From positions 1 through 59,716 of IMG/VR virus record IMGVR_UViG_3300034092_001461: 59,716 nucleotides of DNA. The stretch is one strand, 5' to 3'. Every line of letters starts with the position of its first letter. Within the stretch, counting starts at the first letter, position 1. The notes below the pieces were generated by a model, which did not search any database, was not told the DNA's origin, and was given only the letters and a program-made list of their open reading frames with translations. Origin of the DNA: a virus. This document shows positions 25,972-34,090 of this stretch, piece after piece. The position numbers were made by a program, and so were the translations under genes.

Positions 25972-28900
25972 TATGCTGCTCCCCTACGAGTTGCAAAAGC
26001 AATCTGACGAGAAACTATTGCTGCTAGTTCTCTCTCGTCCATGCCTTCAGATGGATGAACATTTATAACAACTCCCTTTCCACCACCACCAGAAAGTCTG
26101 TCAATGATTGCTTTATCTCTAACTGACAAACCTTCTGGGTCTAAAGGCTCAATACGCTCTGGTCTACCTGCTTCAGCAACACGAGCAATTACTCCGCCTG
26201 TTTGAGGGAATACAGTTCCACCTTCGGCAAAATTTGCTAAGTTAATGCGAGGTAGTTTAGGGACACTAAAGGTATTTCCGCCAATACCTGGCACCCATTT
26301 AGGGATAGTCCAACTAAGTTTACCTACAGAATTATTCCAAGCATCTGAGATTGCGTTGATTACTCCAGTGAAAGGAGCAACAATTGATTTAATCACATTC
26401 TTGATAGCACTAAATGCTGCCGAGAAAGACTTCTTCATAGAGTCGGCAGCACCTTCGGTGTTACCTGTTAGGAGTTGGAAGATACCCTTTACAAAGTACC
26501 ACACAGCCTTGAAGGCTTCAATAATTCCACCAATAACATAAATAACTTTTTGAATTGCTCCAGAAAGAACACCAATGGCTCTAACAAGAATAAAACTTAA
26601 AATAGGAACAAGGGTTACTGCTAAGAAGTTTCCAACGCTTTCAAAAAGTTCACCAACACTTCTAATTGATGGCATTATGCTGTCAATTGCTCCCATAATG
26701 TCATTAAAGGCTCCCTTAAGAGCACCAAGAGCGCCATCTATAAGAAGCATAAACGCTTCTCTAAGTTTTTCACTTTTTGTAAATAAAAGTACAACAATTG
26801 CAACTAAAGCGGCAATCCCTGCAACAATTGCTAAAACAGGTCCAGCACCAAGTAGCATAACAATCTTCAAACCCATAAAAGCCTTATATGCATTAAATAT
26901 AACAGTGCCTAATGTTATAAATGGGGTAATTAGTTTTACAATTCCTCCAAGAACAACTAAAAAGGCAAATTTTGCAACGCTACCAATAAGACCAATGGCT
27001 GCTAGTAGCGGCAAGACTTGAGCAGATATGTTTAATATTTTTTGACCCAAATCGCTTGCTAAAAATTCATTTATTTTTCCTAATACTTTGGAAAGAGTAT
27101 CAAAAAATATTGTAATTGAGCCGCTCTCTGTAACTAAAGCGACAAATGTTGCAAACTGAATTAAGAAATTTCCAAATGATGGCAAAGAAGCATCAAGATT
27201 TTCGCCAATTTCTTGGAATATGTCTACTACATCATTAAGTTGAAGTAGAAAAATTCCAAGTCCTTCGTTGTCAGCCAGGCCAATAAATCCACCAAGAATA
27301 TTTCCAATTAAGTCTAATAATCTAGTGCCGTTTTCAGCAGCATCTAAAAAGAAGTCTTTTAGAGGTCTTCCATCAATTTCGGTTATATTCTTAAATCTGC
27401 CAGTAACCTCTTTGAGATAGTCTAGGAAGAACTGACCACCACTGCCTGGACCAACGTTGGCAGCAATAATTTTGCCTAGTCCGCCAAAAGTGTTTCCAAT
27501 AATTTTACCTAAGTCTTTTAGGATTCCTCTAGCAGTTTGAAATTTTTCATTAAGTTTTCCAGAGGCTTCATCAGCCTTGAGGGTTTCTGTCCAACCCGCA
27601 GTTACAGCAGCAATCCACGCAGAAAATTCTTCTGTAAGAGGGCTAATGTTGTCAAGAATAATTAGCAGGTTCTCGTAAAGACTAACTAAAGCATCACCAA
27701 AATTTTTCAATACTTTGTCGTTAGATTTCCAAATTCTTTCTAGTCTTTCTAGATTCTCTCCCTTTGTTACTGCTTCAGAGAACTTTACAGCGATGTCGCC
27801 GATAACTCCGCCAGTCTCCTTAAGGAGCGGGATTAGCGCCGGGAATAATTTAGTTCTAAGATTTTCTAGAGCGGTTTCTAACTTTGGAAATAGTTCTTCA
27901 CCTGCTGCTGCTTTTAAGTCTTTAAGGGCTGGTATAAAAGTGTTAACCATATACTCAGCAAATGCTCTTGCCTCTTTTGATAACTCTGCTAGAGCATCGG
28001 CGTAGGCATCTGTCGCATCTTTGTTATTTTTTATATCATCTACGGCTTCTGCCGCTTCGTCTCGTGCCTCAGTGGCACTAAGAATTGAACGTTCATTGTC
28101 TTTTATTGTTTCGTTATAAGCATTTGTAGCATCATCTACTGACGCCAAAGCATTAACAACATTTTCTTGACCATCAATAAGGGCTTGGGGACCCTTTTTA
28201 GCAAGTTCAGCGTTCTTTGCTTCTGTCTTTTTTAAGTCATTGTTTGCATCAATGGCTTTTCTATAATTCAAATCTGCTTGAGCAAACGCCAGTTCTGCTT
28301 CTTTACGAGCACGAGAGTTTGGTGGAAGGTCAGAGACACGAGCAAGAGTTTCACGGGCTTTTTCAAGTTCAATTGCTGCTTTTTGCTCAGCAATAGCGGC
28401 ATCTTCTGACTCAAAACCAATTTGTTGTAAATCTTCAATTGCTTGTTCACGGGCTTTAGAAAGTTCTTTTTCTGCATCTGTAATTGTCTTCTTTGCTTTT
28501 ACTTCTCTAGTTGCTGCATCTTCATAAGCATTTGCTAGAGCCCTTTGTGCTTTAGTAAGCCTATCTTCTGCTTTTTCAAGTGCTTTTGCTCTGTCTGCTC
28601 CAGCCTTTTTGGCTTTACTTCCAGCCTGGATTGCTTTACCAACTCCAGAAAATGCTAATTTAAGAGTAATCGCCGCTTGAGCAACAGCAGTAACACTTTG
28701 TGCAAGAACATAAAAAGCAGGCGCTGTCGCAGCGGCTATAACTGAACCAAGAGAGAGTAGACCTGTGCCAAGTAAACCAATAATTCCACCAAGGGCAGTT
28801 AAGGCTGGGGCAAGTGCGTATCCTGCTCTAGTTAAAGAAGTAAATCTTTCTCTAGCAGCAGTGGCTTGGCTAATAATGTTGGAAAACATACTTCTGCCAT

Positions 28901-29057
28901 CGCCACCACGCATAAAGCCTTTTACAAAAGACCTACCGACACGATCTCCAGCATTTTCACCAATACGATCAGTACCATTAAAAGCGTTTTTAATATCTTT
29001 TTCAACGCCAGTGGTGATGGCCCGAACAACCACATATGCATCACCTACAACTGCCAC
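25971..29057 (-). CDS. Tape measure protein
   Basis: The 1028-residue protein has the expected build: a basic N-terminus (GDRVGRSFVKGFMRGG), a hydrophobic segment near 85-130, a long Ala/Lys/Glu coiled coil at about 150-360, several further hydrophobic stretches in the middle (around 675-770), and a Gly-rich C-terminus. It sets tail length and is probably ejected ahead of DNA, its hydrophobic segments helping to cross the membrane. The start is a GTG with GGGAGG nine bases upstream. It follows the frameshifting chaperone pair and precedes Dit, the canonical siphophage order. At roughly 1.5 Angstrom per residue it would predict a tail of about 150 nm. Confidence 0.93.
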   Translation of the reverse strand: MAVVGDAYVVVRAITTGVEKDIKNAFNGTDRIGENAGDRVGRSFVKGFMRGGDGRSMFSNIISQATAARERFTSLTRAGYALAPALTALGGIIGLLGTGLLSLGSVIAAATAPAFYVLAQSVTAVAQAAITLKLAFSGVGKAIQAGSKAKKAGADRAKALEKAEDRLTKAQRALANAYEDAATREVKAKKTITDAEKELSKAREQAIEDLQQIGFESEDAAIAEQKAAIELEKARETLARVSDLPPNSRARKEAELAFAQADLNYRKAIDANNDLKKTEAKNAELAKKGPQALIDGQENVVNALASVDDATNAYNETIKDNERSILSATEARDEAAEAVDDIKNNKDATDAYADALAELSKEARAFAEYMVNTFIPALKDLKAAAGEELFPKLETALENLRTKLFPALIPLLKETGGVIGDIAVKFSEAVTKGENLERLERIWKSNDKVLKNFGDALVSLYENLLIILDNISPLTEEFSAWIAAVTAGWTETLKADEASGKLNEKFQTARGILKDLGKIIGNTFGGLGKIIAANVGPGSGGQFFLDYLKEVTGRFKNITEIDGRPLKDFFLDAAENGTRLLDLIGNILGGFIGLADNEGLGIFLLQLNDVVDIFQEIGENLDASLPSFGNFLIQFATFVALVTESGSITIFFDTLSKVLGKINEFLASDLGQKILNISAQVLPLLAAIGLIGSVAKFAFLVVLGGIVKLITPFITLGTVIFNAYKAFMGLKIVMLLGAGPVLAIVAGIAALVAIVVLLFTKSEKLREAFMLLIDGALGALKGAFNDIMGAIDSIMPSIRSVGELFESVGNFLAVTLVPILSFILVRAIGVLSGAIQKVIYVIGGIIEAFKAVWYFVKGIFQLLTGNTEGAADSMKKSFSAAFSAIKNVIKSIVAPFTGVINAISDAWNNSVGKLSWTIPKWVPGIGGNTFSVPKLPRINLANFAEGGTVFPQTGGVIARVAEAGRPERIEPLDPEGLSVRDKAIIDRLSGGGGKGVVINVHPSEGMDERELAAIVSRQIAFATRRGAA

Positions 29058-29079
29058 GTACCATCACCTCCCGACATTC

Positions 29080-29421
29080 TTAGCCCAGTGGGCCGTCTAA
29101 TACTTTTCCAAATGGTTTTGGAGAGTTTTCATTAATATCTGTAGCAGGAACAAACGGCTTTACTGCTGCCTTTTTTGGATCAAATGGAGTTACATCGCTG
29201 TAATCCACCTGAGACCCTAAAGGCTCTTCAGAGTAATCGTTTGAACCTCCGCCATATGTATAAGTTCTGTCATAGAACTCTTTATACATAATTTTTCTAA
29301 TCTTGTTCTTTGCGTCAACTTGTTCTCCACTAACAGCGCTAGTGTAATCTTCTTCAAATAAGACGTGTATAACGTCTAACATTTCAGAAGAAGACAACTC
29401 AGAAATCTGTAGGCCGCTCAT
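29080..29421 (-). CDS. Tail assembly chaperone, downstream (frameshifted) part
   Basis: A 113-residue reading from the ATG at 29421. The same frame stays open upstream into the end of the first chaperone gene (GLLEWAVDLWPYVNGKAL precedes the ATG without a stop). The shift is therefore most likely a -1 ribosomal frameshift, giving a fusion of about 242 residues over 29080-29807. In siphophages the short and fused chaperones (lambda gpG/gpGT type) coat the tape measure protein. The visible domain LSSSEMLDVIHVLFEEDYTSA is typical for such C-terminal parts. Its own ribosome-binding site is weak, which supports the frameshift. Confidence 0.8.
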   Translation of the reverse strand: MSGLQISELSSSEMLDVIHVLFEEDYTSAVSGEQVDAKNKIRKIMYKEFYDRTYTYGGGSNDYSEEPLGSQVDYSDVTPFDPKKAAVKPFVPATDINENSPKPFGKVLDGPLG

Positions 29422-29453
29422 TAGTGCTTTCCCGTTGACATAAGGCCAAAGGT

Positions 29454-29807
29454 CTACTGCCCACTCAAGGAGTCCCCTGGCCCCTGCGTAGGGCGGCTTG
29501 AGTATTGCTCCACTAACCAGGAAGTAAGTTCTCCTAACGTTTCTACAGTTACGATTTTTTCTGGGTCTTGTAGTAAGGCCTCAAAACGAACAAGGCTTTC
29601 TTGAATAAGTGCTTTTGCAAAAAAAGTTTCAATTAGGTTGTTTGCAATAGCGCTTTCAGCACCCGACTGGGCAGTAGCAACCATGTCCAAAAGAACTTTT
29701 CCTTGGAGTGCTGGCTTGCAGTGAAACTCTTCCCCATGGAGTTTGAAAGAAAGGGGTTCTGAAATGCTGTCACCAGCACCAAAATCCCTAAATCTCGGAT
29801 TTGTCAT
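29454..29807 (-). CDS. Tail assembly chaperone, short form
   Basis: This 117-residue protein lies directly upstream of the tape measure module and ends WLVEQYSSRPTQGPGDSLSGQ. The YSxRPTQ ending is typical for actinophage chaperones that frameshift near their stop codon. The helical domain (VLLDMVATAQSG, NLIETFFAKAL) fits the family. It would bind the tape measure protein during tail tube assembly. Confidence 0.85.
   Translation of the reverse strand: MTNPRFRDFGAGDSISEPLSFKLHGEEFHCKPALQGKVLLDMVATAQSGAESAIANNLIETFFAKALIQESLVRFEALLQDPEKIVTVETLGELTSWLVEQYSSRPTQGPGDSLSGQ
29473..29486 (-). promoter_or_regulatory. Probable programmed -1 frameshift site in chaperone gene
   Basis: On the coding strand GGGGCCAGGGG lies 10 codons before the first chaperone's stop, in frame so that a GGG codon can slip back onto an identical GGG. 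The -1 frame is open from here into the downstream chaperone reading. The exact slip position cannot be fixed by eye; CCA does not re-pair perfectly. Confidence 0.6.
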
Positions 29808-29838
29808 CTTTGTTTATCCTCGTTTCTCGTATGTCTTT

Positions 29839-29860
29839 ATTTACTATTGGCATAGTAAAT
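29839..29860 (-). other. Hairpin upstream of tail chaperone gene
   Basis: ATTTACTAT and ATAGTAAAT form a nine-base perfect stem around a four-base loop between the gp10-like and chaperone genes. No U-run follows. It may tune expression between head-tail joining and tail genes. Confidence 0.45.
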
Positions 29861-29866
29861 TACTAA

Positions 29867-30250
29867 CTATTTTACCAACTTTAGGTTGTCAGTAAGATAG
29901 CGATTTGCCTTTGTTCCAGGATGCATGACTGCGTGGGCATAGACCACACGGCCCCTGTTAACAAACCTAAGTACCGTTGCCCTGTTGGGAACGATTAGAT
30001 GAGGCTTACTTCCCTCATGGTGAAGTAGTGCATAGTTCAATGATGAGCCAATTTTTACAAATTGACCTCTAGAATCACGAAGGTGGCGCATATGAATAGA
30101 GGAACGAAGTGCTCCAGTTCGTACTCCAACCTGAGACTTAGCAGCAGCCTGAACTATTCTTCCTTTTTTTGCTAAATATCTTCCGACATCACCAGATGGA
30201 TTATTGAGCATGAAATCTAGTTCTGCTTTTCTAATAATTACTGTTGCCAT
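29867..30250 (-). CDS. HK97 gp10-like head-tail joining protein
   Basis: This 127-residue protein has the family pattern: AAAKSQVGVRTGALRSSIH, then LNYALLHHEGSKPHLI and a C-terminal TKANRYLTDNL. The RTGxLxxSI and YAxxxHEG elements are hallmarks of HK97 gp10-type proteins, which form part of the neck or tail completion complex. It starts one base before the tail terminator gene's end, so the two are coupled. Length is normal. Confidence 0.88.
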   Translation of the reverse strand: MATVIIRKAELDFMLNNPSGDVGRYLAKKGRIVQAAAKSQVGVRTGALRSSIHMRHLRDSRGQFVKIGSSLNYALLHHEGSKPHLIVPNRATVLRFVNRGRVVYAHAVMHPGTKANRYLTDNLKLVK

Positions 30251-30251
30251 T

Positions 30252-30758
30252 TTATGGAATCGCCGCTGTCAATGTAAGAACTACGGTTTGAAATCCGCCT
30301 TCTGGTGCCTGAACTTCTACAGTTGCAATTACTCCCATACCAAAACCTGACGGTTCCCAGGTATCTAATTGAGCAGCGCTGTCTAATAAAATCCAAGCAT
30401 CGTATGCTGAAATCTCAGCGAAAGATTCAATGTTGTCTGCTGATGGTGGTCTTCCATTTTGACCAACGACTGGCACTTCTCTAGAGATAGAAACGTTGAT
30501 TGTCGCGCTTCGAGGGTCTTGGCAACGGCGGGGTTCTGTTGCTTCATCTCCTGGAGAGCCGACATACATCTGAATAAATGAAACAACAAGTTGTTCGCAG
30601 TCGACTGCTGGTTGTCCTAAGGTGTAATACCTTCTAGAAGGCAAAGGCATATTGTAAGAAGCATAAGAAGAAACAACTTGGTCTAAGACTGCTTGCAAAA
30701 ATACAGCAAGATTTTTAGCATTACTGCTAACAGATGCCTTATTTATAGGTGTTGCCAC
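30252..30758 (-). CDS. Tail terminator-like protein
   Basis: This is a 168-residue protein between the adaptor and gp10-like genes, where siphophages place the tail terminator. It has a helix (NLAVFLQAVLDQVVSSYASY), a central CEQLVVSFIQMYVG strand, an insertion with charged loops, and a closing beta pair (IATVEVQAPEGGFQTVVLTLTAAI). This resembles the alpha-beta fold of terminators that cap the tail tube. The assignment rests on position and fold pattern more than on motif. Confidence 0.65.
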   Translation of the reverse strand: MATPINKASVSSNAKNLAVFLQAVLDQVVSSYASYNMPLPSRRYYTLGQPAVDCEQLVVSFIQMYVGSPGDEATEPRRCQDPRSATINVSISREVPVVGQNGRPPSADNIESFAEISAYDAWILLDSAAQLDTWEPSGFGMGVIATVEVQAPEGGFQTVVLTLTAAIP

Positions 30759-30789
30759 TTATGTCTCTCTTTCGTCTTTTACGTAAATT

Positions 30790-31935
30790 CTACAAGGTGT
30801 AGATAGGCTCTACTCTTGTTCCAAGTTGGATTGATGCATTTGCTGTAAGAAGATTGATTACCTCATCTACAGCAGGGTTTGCCAAACTTGGTCTAGTGCA
30901 GTAAATATCGTATACACCTGGTTCTCTTGGTCCCAGCACAGCGAGGATGTCTGAATAGTTAACTGTAATAGTTATCTTTTCAGTTCCACGATTCAACACG
31001 GCTGCGCCAGTGAAAGTCTCGGTTTTAGATCCTGTGTAATCAGAGACAGTCATAGAGACTACCCAAGCATTGTCGTTTAGTAAGAAATCTCCACTTACCT
31101 CATCTAAGTAAAGTACAACACTTCCACCTGTTGGCAAGACTCTTAGGTCAAATGCTGTTTCTGTATACAAGAAAGGCTTTGGTGTAATGCGACGAGCCTT
31201 AGGAACATCTGGACTAAATACACGAGCACGAGCACGGGCTTTATCTGGGTTAGAAGTTTTCAAAAATAAATCAACAGCGTATAGTCCAGTACGCAAGTCA
31301 TCAATAAAATCTTGATTGTCAAGTACTGTATAAGAAATACCTTGTCTAGAAATAGAAGTAACACGTTGAGGTAGGGCGCAAGTGTCATCGCCTTCATAAA
31401 GTTTTACAAGTTCAATAGCCAACATACGAGCAGCGTTTTTACCTGCTGTTGGAGGAGGAGTTCCGTAGGTATATGTAACCTCTACGTTTGATGGAGTCCA
31501 AGTGGCTCCAGGTGTTGCTAAAAGAGTTGAGTGCTCTACTAAATAGTATTGAGACGGGTCAATGATATTTCCATCAATATCTCTTACAGTATGAATTTTT
31601 ACAACTTTACGACCACGAAGACGGATACGAGTGTTTGATGATGTTCCATCACCTAGGTAGTCATCGTCTCCATAAAGACCAGAGCCACCAATTCTTAGGT
31701 TCTTAACCTCACCTTGAATAAGAGTTGGTGAGTAAGTCATTATTGATGCACCAGCACGAAGGTATGGGTCGTAGACAGAAACATAGCGTTCTGTAACAGT
31801 TGTTGTTCCGCTGTATTTGCGGCCAGACATTCCCCACAATAAATAGGAAGCAGTTTTTACAGCATCGTAAGCGTAGTCAGAATCAGCATATGCGCTACCT
31901 AAATCTTCTACGTTAGTCCAAAGATTACTGCTCAC
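30790..31935 (-). CDS. Head-tail adaptor (connector) protein
   Basis: The 381-residue protein has an N-terminal helical part (YAYDAVKTASYLLWGMSGRKYSG), a beta insertion, then a helix with ARMLAIELVKLYEG and CALPQRVTSISRQGISYTVLD. That sequence is typical of actinophage adaptors that dock under the portal. A C-terminal beta-rich domain (about 245-381) is an extra compared with the usual 150-200 residue adaptors and may be exposed on the neck. It starts after the terminator hairpin behind the tail tube gene, which should lower its expression compared with the tube protein. Confidence 0.72.
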   Translation of the reverse strand: MSSNLWTNVEDLGSAYADSDYAYDAVKTASYLLWGMSGRKYSGTTTVTERYVSVYDPYLRAGASIMTYSPTLIQGEVKNLRIGGSGLYGDDDYLGDGTSSNTRIRLRGRKVVKIHTVRDIDGNIIDPSQYYLVEHSTLLATPGATWTPSNVEVTYTYGTPPPTAGKNAARMLAIELVKLYEGDDTCALPQRVTSISRQGISYTVLDNQDFIDDLRTGLYAVDLFLKTSNPDKARARARVFSPDVPKARRITPKPFLYTETAFDLRVLPTGGSVVLYLDEVSGDFLLNDNAWVVSMTVSDYTGSKTETFTGAAVLNRGTEKITITVNYSDILAVLGPREPGVYDIYCTRPSLANPAVDEVINLLTANASIQLGTRVEPIYTL

Positions 31936-31945
31936 TTTGTCTCCT

Positions 31946-32005
31946 AAATACTAAAAGCGGACGACTTACCATGTGTGCTAATGACACGACTGGCACGTCG
32001 TCCGC
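31946..32005 (-). terminator. Transcription terminator after the tail tube gene
   Basis: On the minus strand GCGGACGAC (32005-31997) pairs with GTCGTCCGC (31965-31957), a perfect nine-base stem with a long loop, followed by TTTTAGTATTT. Lies directly behind the tail tube gene, so it probably attenuates transcription into the adaptor gene. Confidence 0.75.
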
Positions 32006-32019
32006 CCTCAGTTATCTAA

Positions 32020-33066
32020 TTACTCTGTTGGGTTTTCTGACGATGCGATAATAAAGTCAACAGCAGCATCAGCGTTGTAATCTGAGTTACCAGGAACGTT
32101 GTATGTTGTTGTTGAGCCTTGTGAGGCAAAGTCTGTAACCGCTGTGTATCCACGTTGACGAACCGCTGAGCCCACAGGGGATACAGCAGCACTAGCAACG
32201 TTTGTAGCAACCTTTGCGTAAGAGAAGGTTGTGTTGCTTCCAACAGTGGTAATTGTGTAAGTACCATTGAATGTGGCATCAACACCTGCTACAACAACGC
32301 TCTGACCTGCTTCAAAGCCGTGGGCTGAAGCAGTAGTTATTGTTGCTACGTTAGATGTAAGAGACTTGTTGTTTACTACGGCTGATAGGTTGTCGTACCA
32401 CTCGTAGAAGCCCTTTAGACCTGTTGGTGCCCATGATGCACGAGCGTATGAGTATGGACGCTCTGTTGCGATTGGGAACTCCCAACGGCCATCTAGACCT
32501 GTGTCAAAGTTTTCGTTTCCTAAACCATAACCTTCAAATGTGTTAGCAAGTAAACCGTTTTCAATTACGCGGTCACCTGATTGACGCAATTTTGCGTATG
32601 GGAATACCCAGTAGAAGTATGGATTTGTTGTTGCACGCTTTCCATCCTTTACTGCGAATGACCAAACTTCAATAGCAACGCCGTTTCCAGCAGGATCGTC
32701 TCCTACGGCTGGCGCGGCCCAACCGATGCTTTCGTTGTCTGGTGAAGCAAAAGTTCCAAAATTCTTACGAAGTAACAAACCACCTGATAGTAGTGCTGTT
32801 AGTTCTGGGTCTGGTTCGCAAATTGCGAGTTCCATTGTGATGCGCTTTAGAGTGTCTGGGGCTTTGTAAGAAACACAGACTGTACCGTCTGCTGACTTTT
32901 CTACAATTTCATCGCCTTCTTCGTACTCTGGTGTGAATGAAGCGCGGAGGAACGCCGAGGTTGTATAACTATCACCTGGTTCGGTGAGTAAGTTGCCTGA
33001 GGCGTCCAGTCTGGTGACTCGGATCGCCACACCTTGGACGCTTGCCGCGTAGTCCTGAGTGGCCAT
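32020..33066 (-). CDS. Major tail (tube) protein with C-terminal inserted beta-sandwich module
   Basis: Residues 1-220 look like a siphophage tail tube protein (GVAIRVTRLDASGN, FTPEYEEGDEIVEKSADGTVCV, LKRITMELAICEPDPEL, then YPSYAR-like end). Residues about 228-300 are a copy of the AHGL/NGTY module also seen in the hub and distal tail proteins (TASAHGFEAGQSVVVAGVD, FNGTYTI). The module would decorate the outside of the tail tube, as Ig-like domains do in other phages. The gene is placed before the adaptor and terminator genes instead of after, an unusual order. AAGGAG precedes the ATG. Confidence 0.8.
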   Translation of the reverse strand: MATQDYAASVQGVAIRVTRLDASGNLLTEPGDSYTTSAFLRASFTPEYEEGDEIVEKSADGTVCVSYKAPDTLKRITMELAICEPDPELTALLSGGLLLRKNFGTFASPDNESIGWAAPAVGDDPAGNGVAIEVWSFAVKDGKRATTNPYFYWVFPYAKLRQSGDRVIENGLLANTFEGYGLGNENFDTGLDGRWEFPIATERPYSYARASWAPTGLKGFYEWYDNLSAVVNNKSLTSNVATITTASAHGFEAGQSVVVAGVDATFNGTYTITTVGSNTTFSYAKVATNVASAAVSPVGSAVRQRGYTAVTDFASQGSTTTYNVPGNSDYNADAAVDFIIASSENPTE

Positions 33067-33104
33067 ACTGATTTCTCCTTTAGTCGGTCTTACTTGTTCT
33101 TATT

Positions 33105-33980
33105 TTACGCTGTTAAATCTACTCTGATTGCTAAGTGAATAGAGGTGTCAAAGTAAACCGCCGCTGGGCGAATTGCTTTAAGGTTCATATCATTCTGATT
33201 TCCCGACACGTTGTATCCCTGTGCCAGTGTGTCAGTGACGACATCGATATCACCAAGGATAACCTTGACAGTACCAGTGGCGTACATCCATTTGTTTGTA
33301 GATGTTGGCGTCTCTGTATCACCAGCAGCGTCAGTTGGACCTGCACCTGTGTAACTAGAACCAACAATTACGGGCGTTCCGCTTATTGTTTGAAGGTGGT
33401 CTTTACCTTCACTATGTATAAGCAACTGAGCGTCGCTTGCGAGTAACGCAGCAACGTCACGAGTCATGTGAATAACGCCTTGTTCTCCAGAAGGAGATGC
33501 TGAGCCAATTTGGAAATCAAGAAGAGCCAGTGCTCGACGAGGAGACAGTGCAGTGCCTGAGTTTAGAATCGATGCTTCTGGGCTAACTAGTGCTCTGTTA
33601 GTGTGAGTCTCGCCAATGCGGACTCCACCTTCCCAAAGTTCTTTTTCAATTGCGTGCTGTGTAATTCCCTCTAACTGATTCTTAATTCTTTCAATTGGGT
33701 CAACGCCAAGTAATCCTAGGGTTGAGCGGTAATCTTCGACTTCAATAAAAAATGGTTTAATCTCGTCATAACGAGTAGGGGTTGCATTAGTTGCAACAGT
33801 AATAAGTGTCGTGTCTGTGTCGTCAATATTTTTTGCAGAGTAATACTGAGTGGTCCACTCTTGTGAAAAGCCACGAATCCATTGATCCTCTTTAGGACCT
33901 GCTTCTGGCTTTGCGACAGAGAGTAGCCCGTACTGTGAAGGCATATGCTTCGGTGCTTCAAAAACTCCCGTAAAGGCCAT
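33105..33980 (-). CDS. Second capsid-type protein (HK97-fold-like; possibly pentamer or minor capsid)
   Basis: This 291-residue protein follows the main capsid gene. It contains an HK97-like layout: a strand pair (PFFIEVEDYRSTLG), a long spine-like helix (DPIERIKNQLEGITQHAIEKELWEG), and a P-domain-like tail (GVIHMTRDVAALLASD, TISGTPVIVGSSYTGAGP, WMYATGTVKVILG). Encapsulin-like and phage capsid proteins share this order. Some actinophages use two capsid proteins, one for hexamers and one for pentamers, and this gene may be the pentamer partner. A head decoration protein is the main alternative. The fold reading is by eye. Confidence 0.55.
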   Translation of the reverse strand: MAFTGVFEAPKHMPSQYGLLSVAKPEAGPKEDQWIRGFSQEWTTQYYSAKNIDDTDTTLITVATNATPTRYDEIKPFFIEVEDYRSTLGLLGVDPIERIKNQLEGITQHAIEKELWEGGVRIGETHTNRALVSPEASILNSGTALSPRRALALLDFQIGSASPSGEQGVIHMTRDVAALLASDAQLLIHSEGKDHLQTISGTPVIVGSSYTGAGPTDAAGDTETPTSTNKWMYATGTVKVILGDIDVVTDTLAQGYNVSGNQNDMNLKAIRPAAVYFDTSIHLAIRVDLTA

Positions 33981-34031
33981 CTTTACTCTACTTTCTAACT
34001 TAAAAGTTAATTTAGTTACTTATTCTGTATC

Positions 34032-34057
34032 GGGAGCGCCCATTGCTGAGCGCTCCC
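34032..34057 (-). other. GC-rich hairpin after the capsid gene
   Basis: GGGAGCGC and GCGCTCCC form a perfect eight-base stem with a 10-base loop, between the capsid gene and the second capsid-type gene. No proper U-run follows, so it may be an attenuator or a 3'-end stabilising hairpin. Confidence 0.6.
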
Positions 34058-34090
34058 TCTACAAGATTTACTTCTAGTACTGGGTACGGC

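Noticed and set aside
26245-27021. Two plus-strand readings opposite the tape measure gene
   Set aside because: They mirror hydrophobic codons of the tape measure protein and have no start signal or domain.
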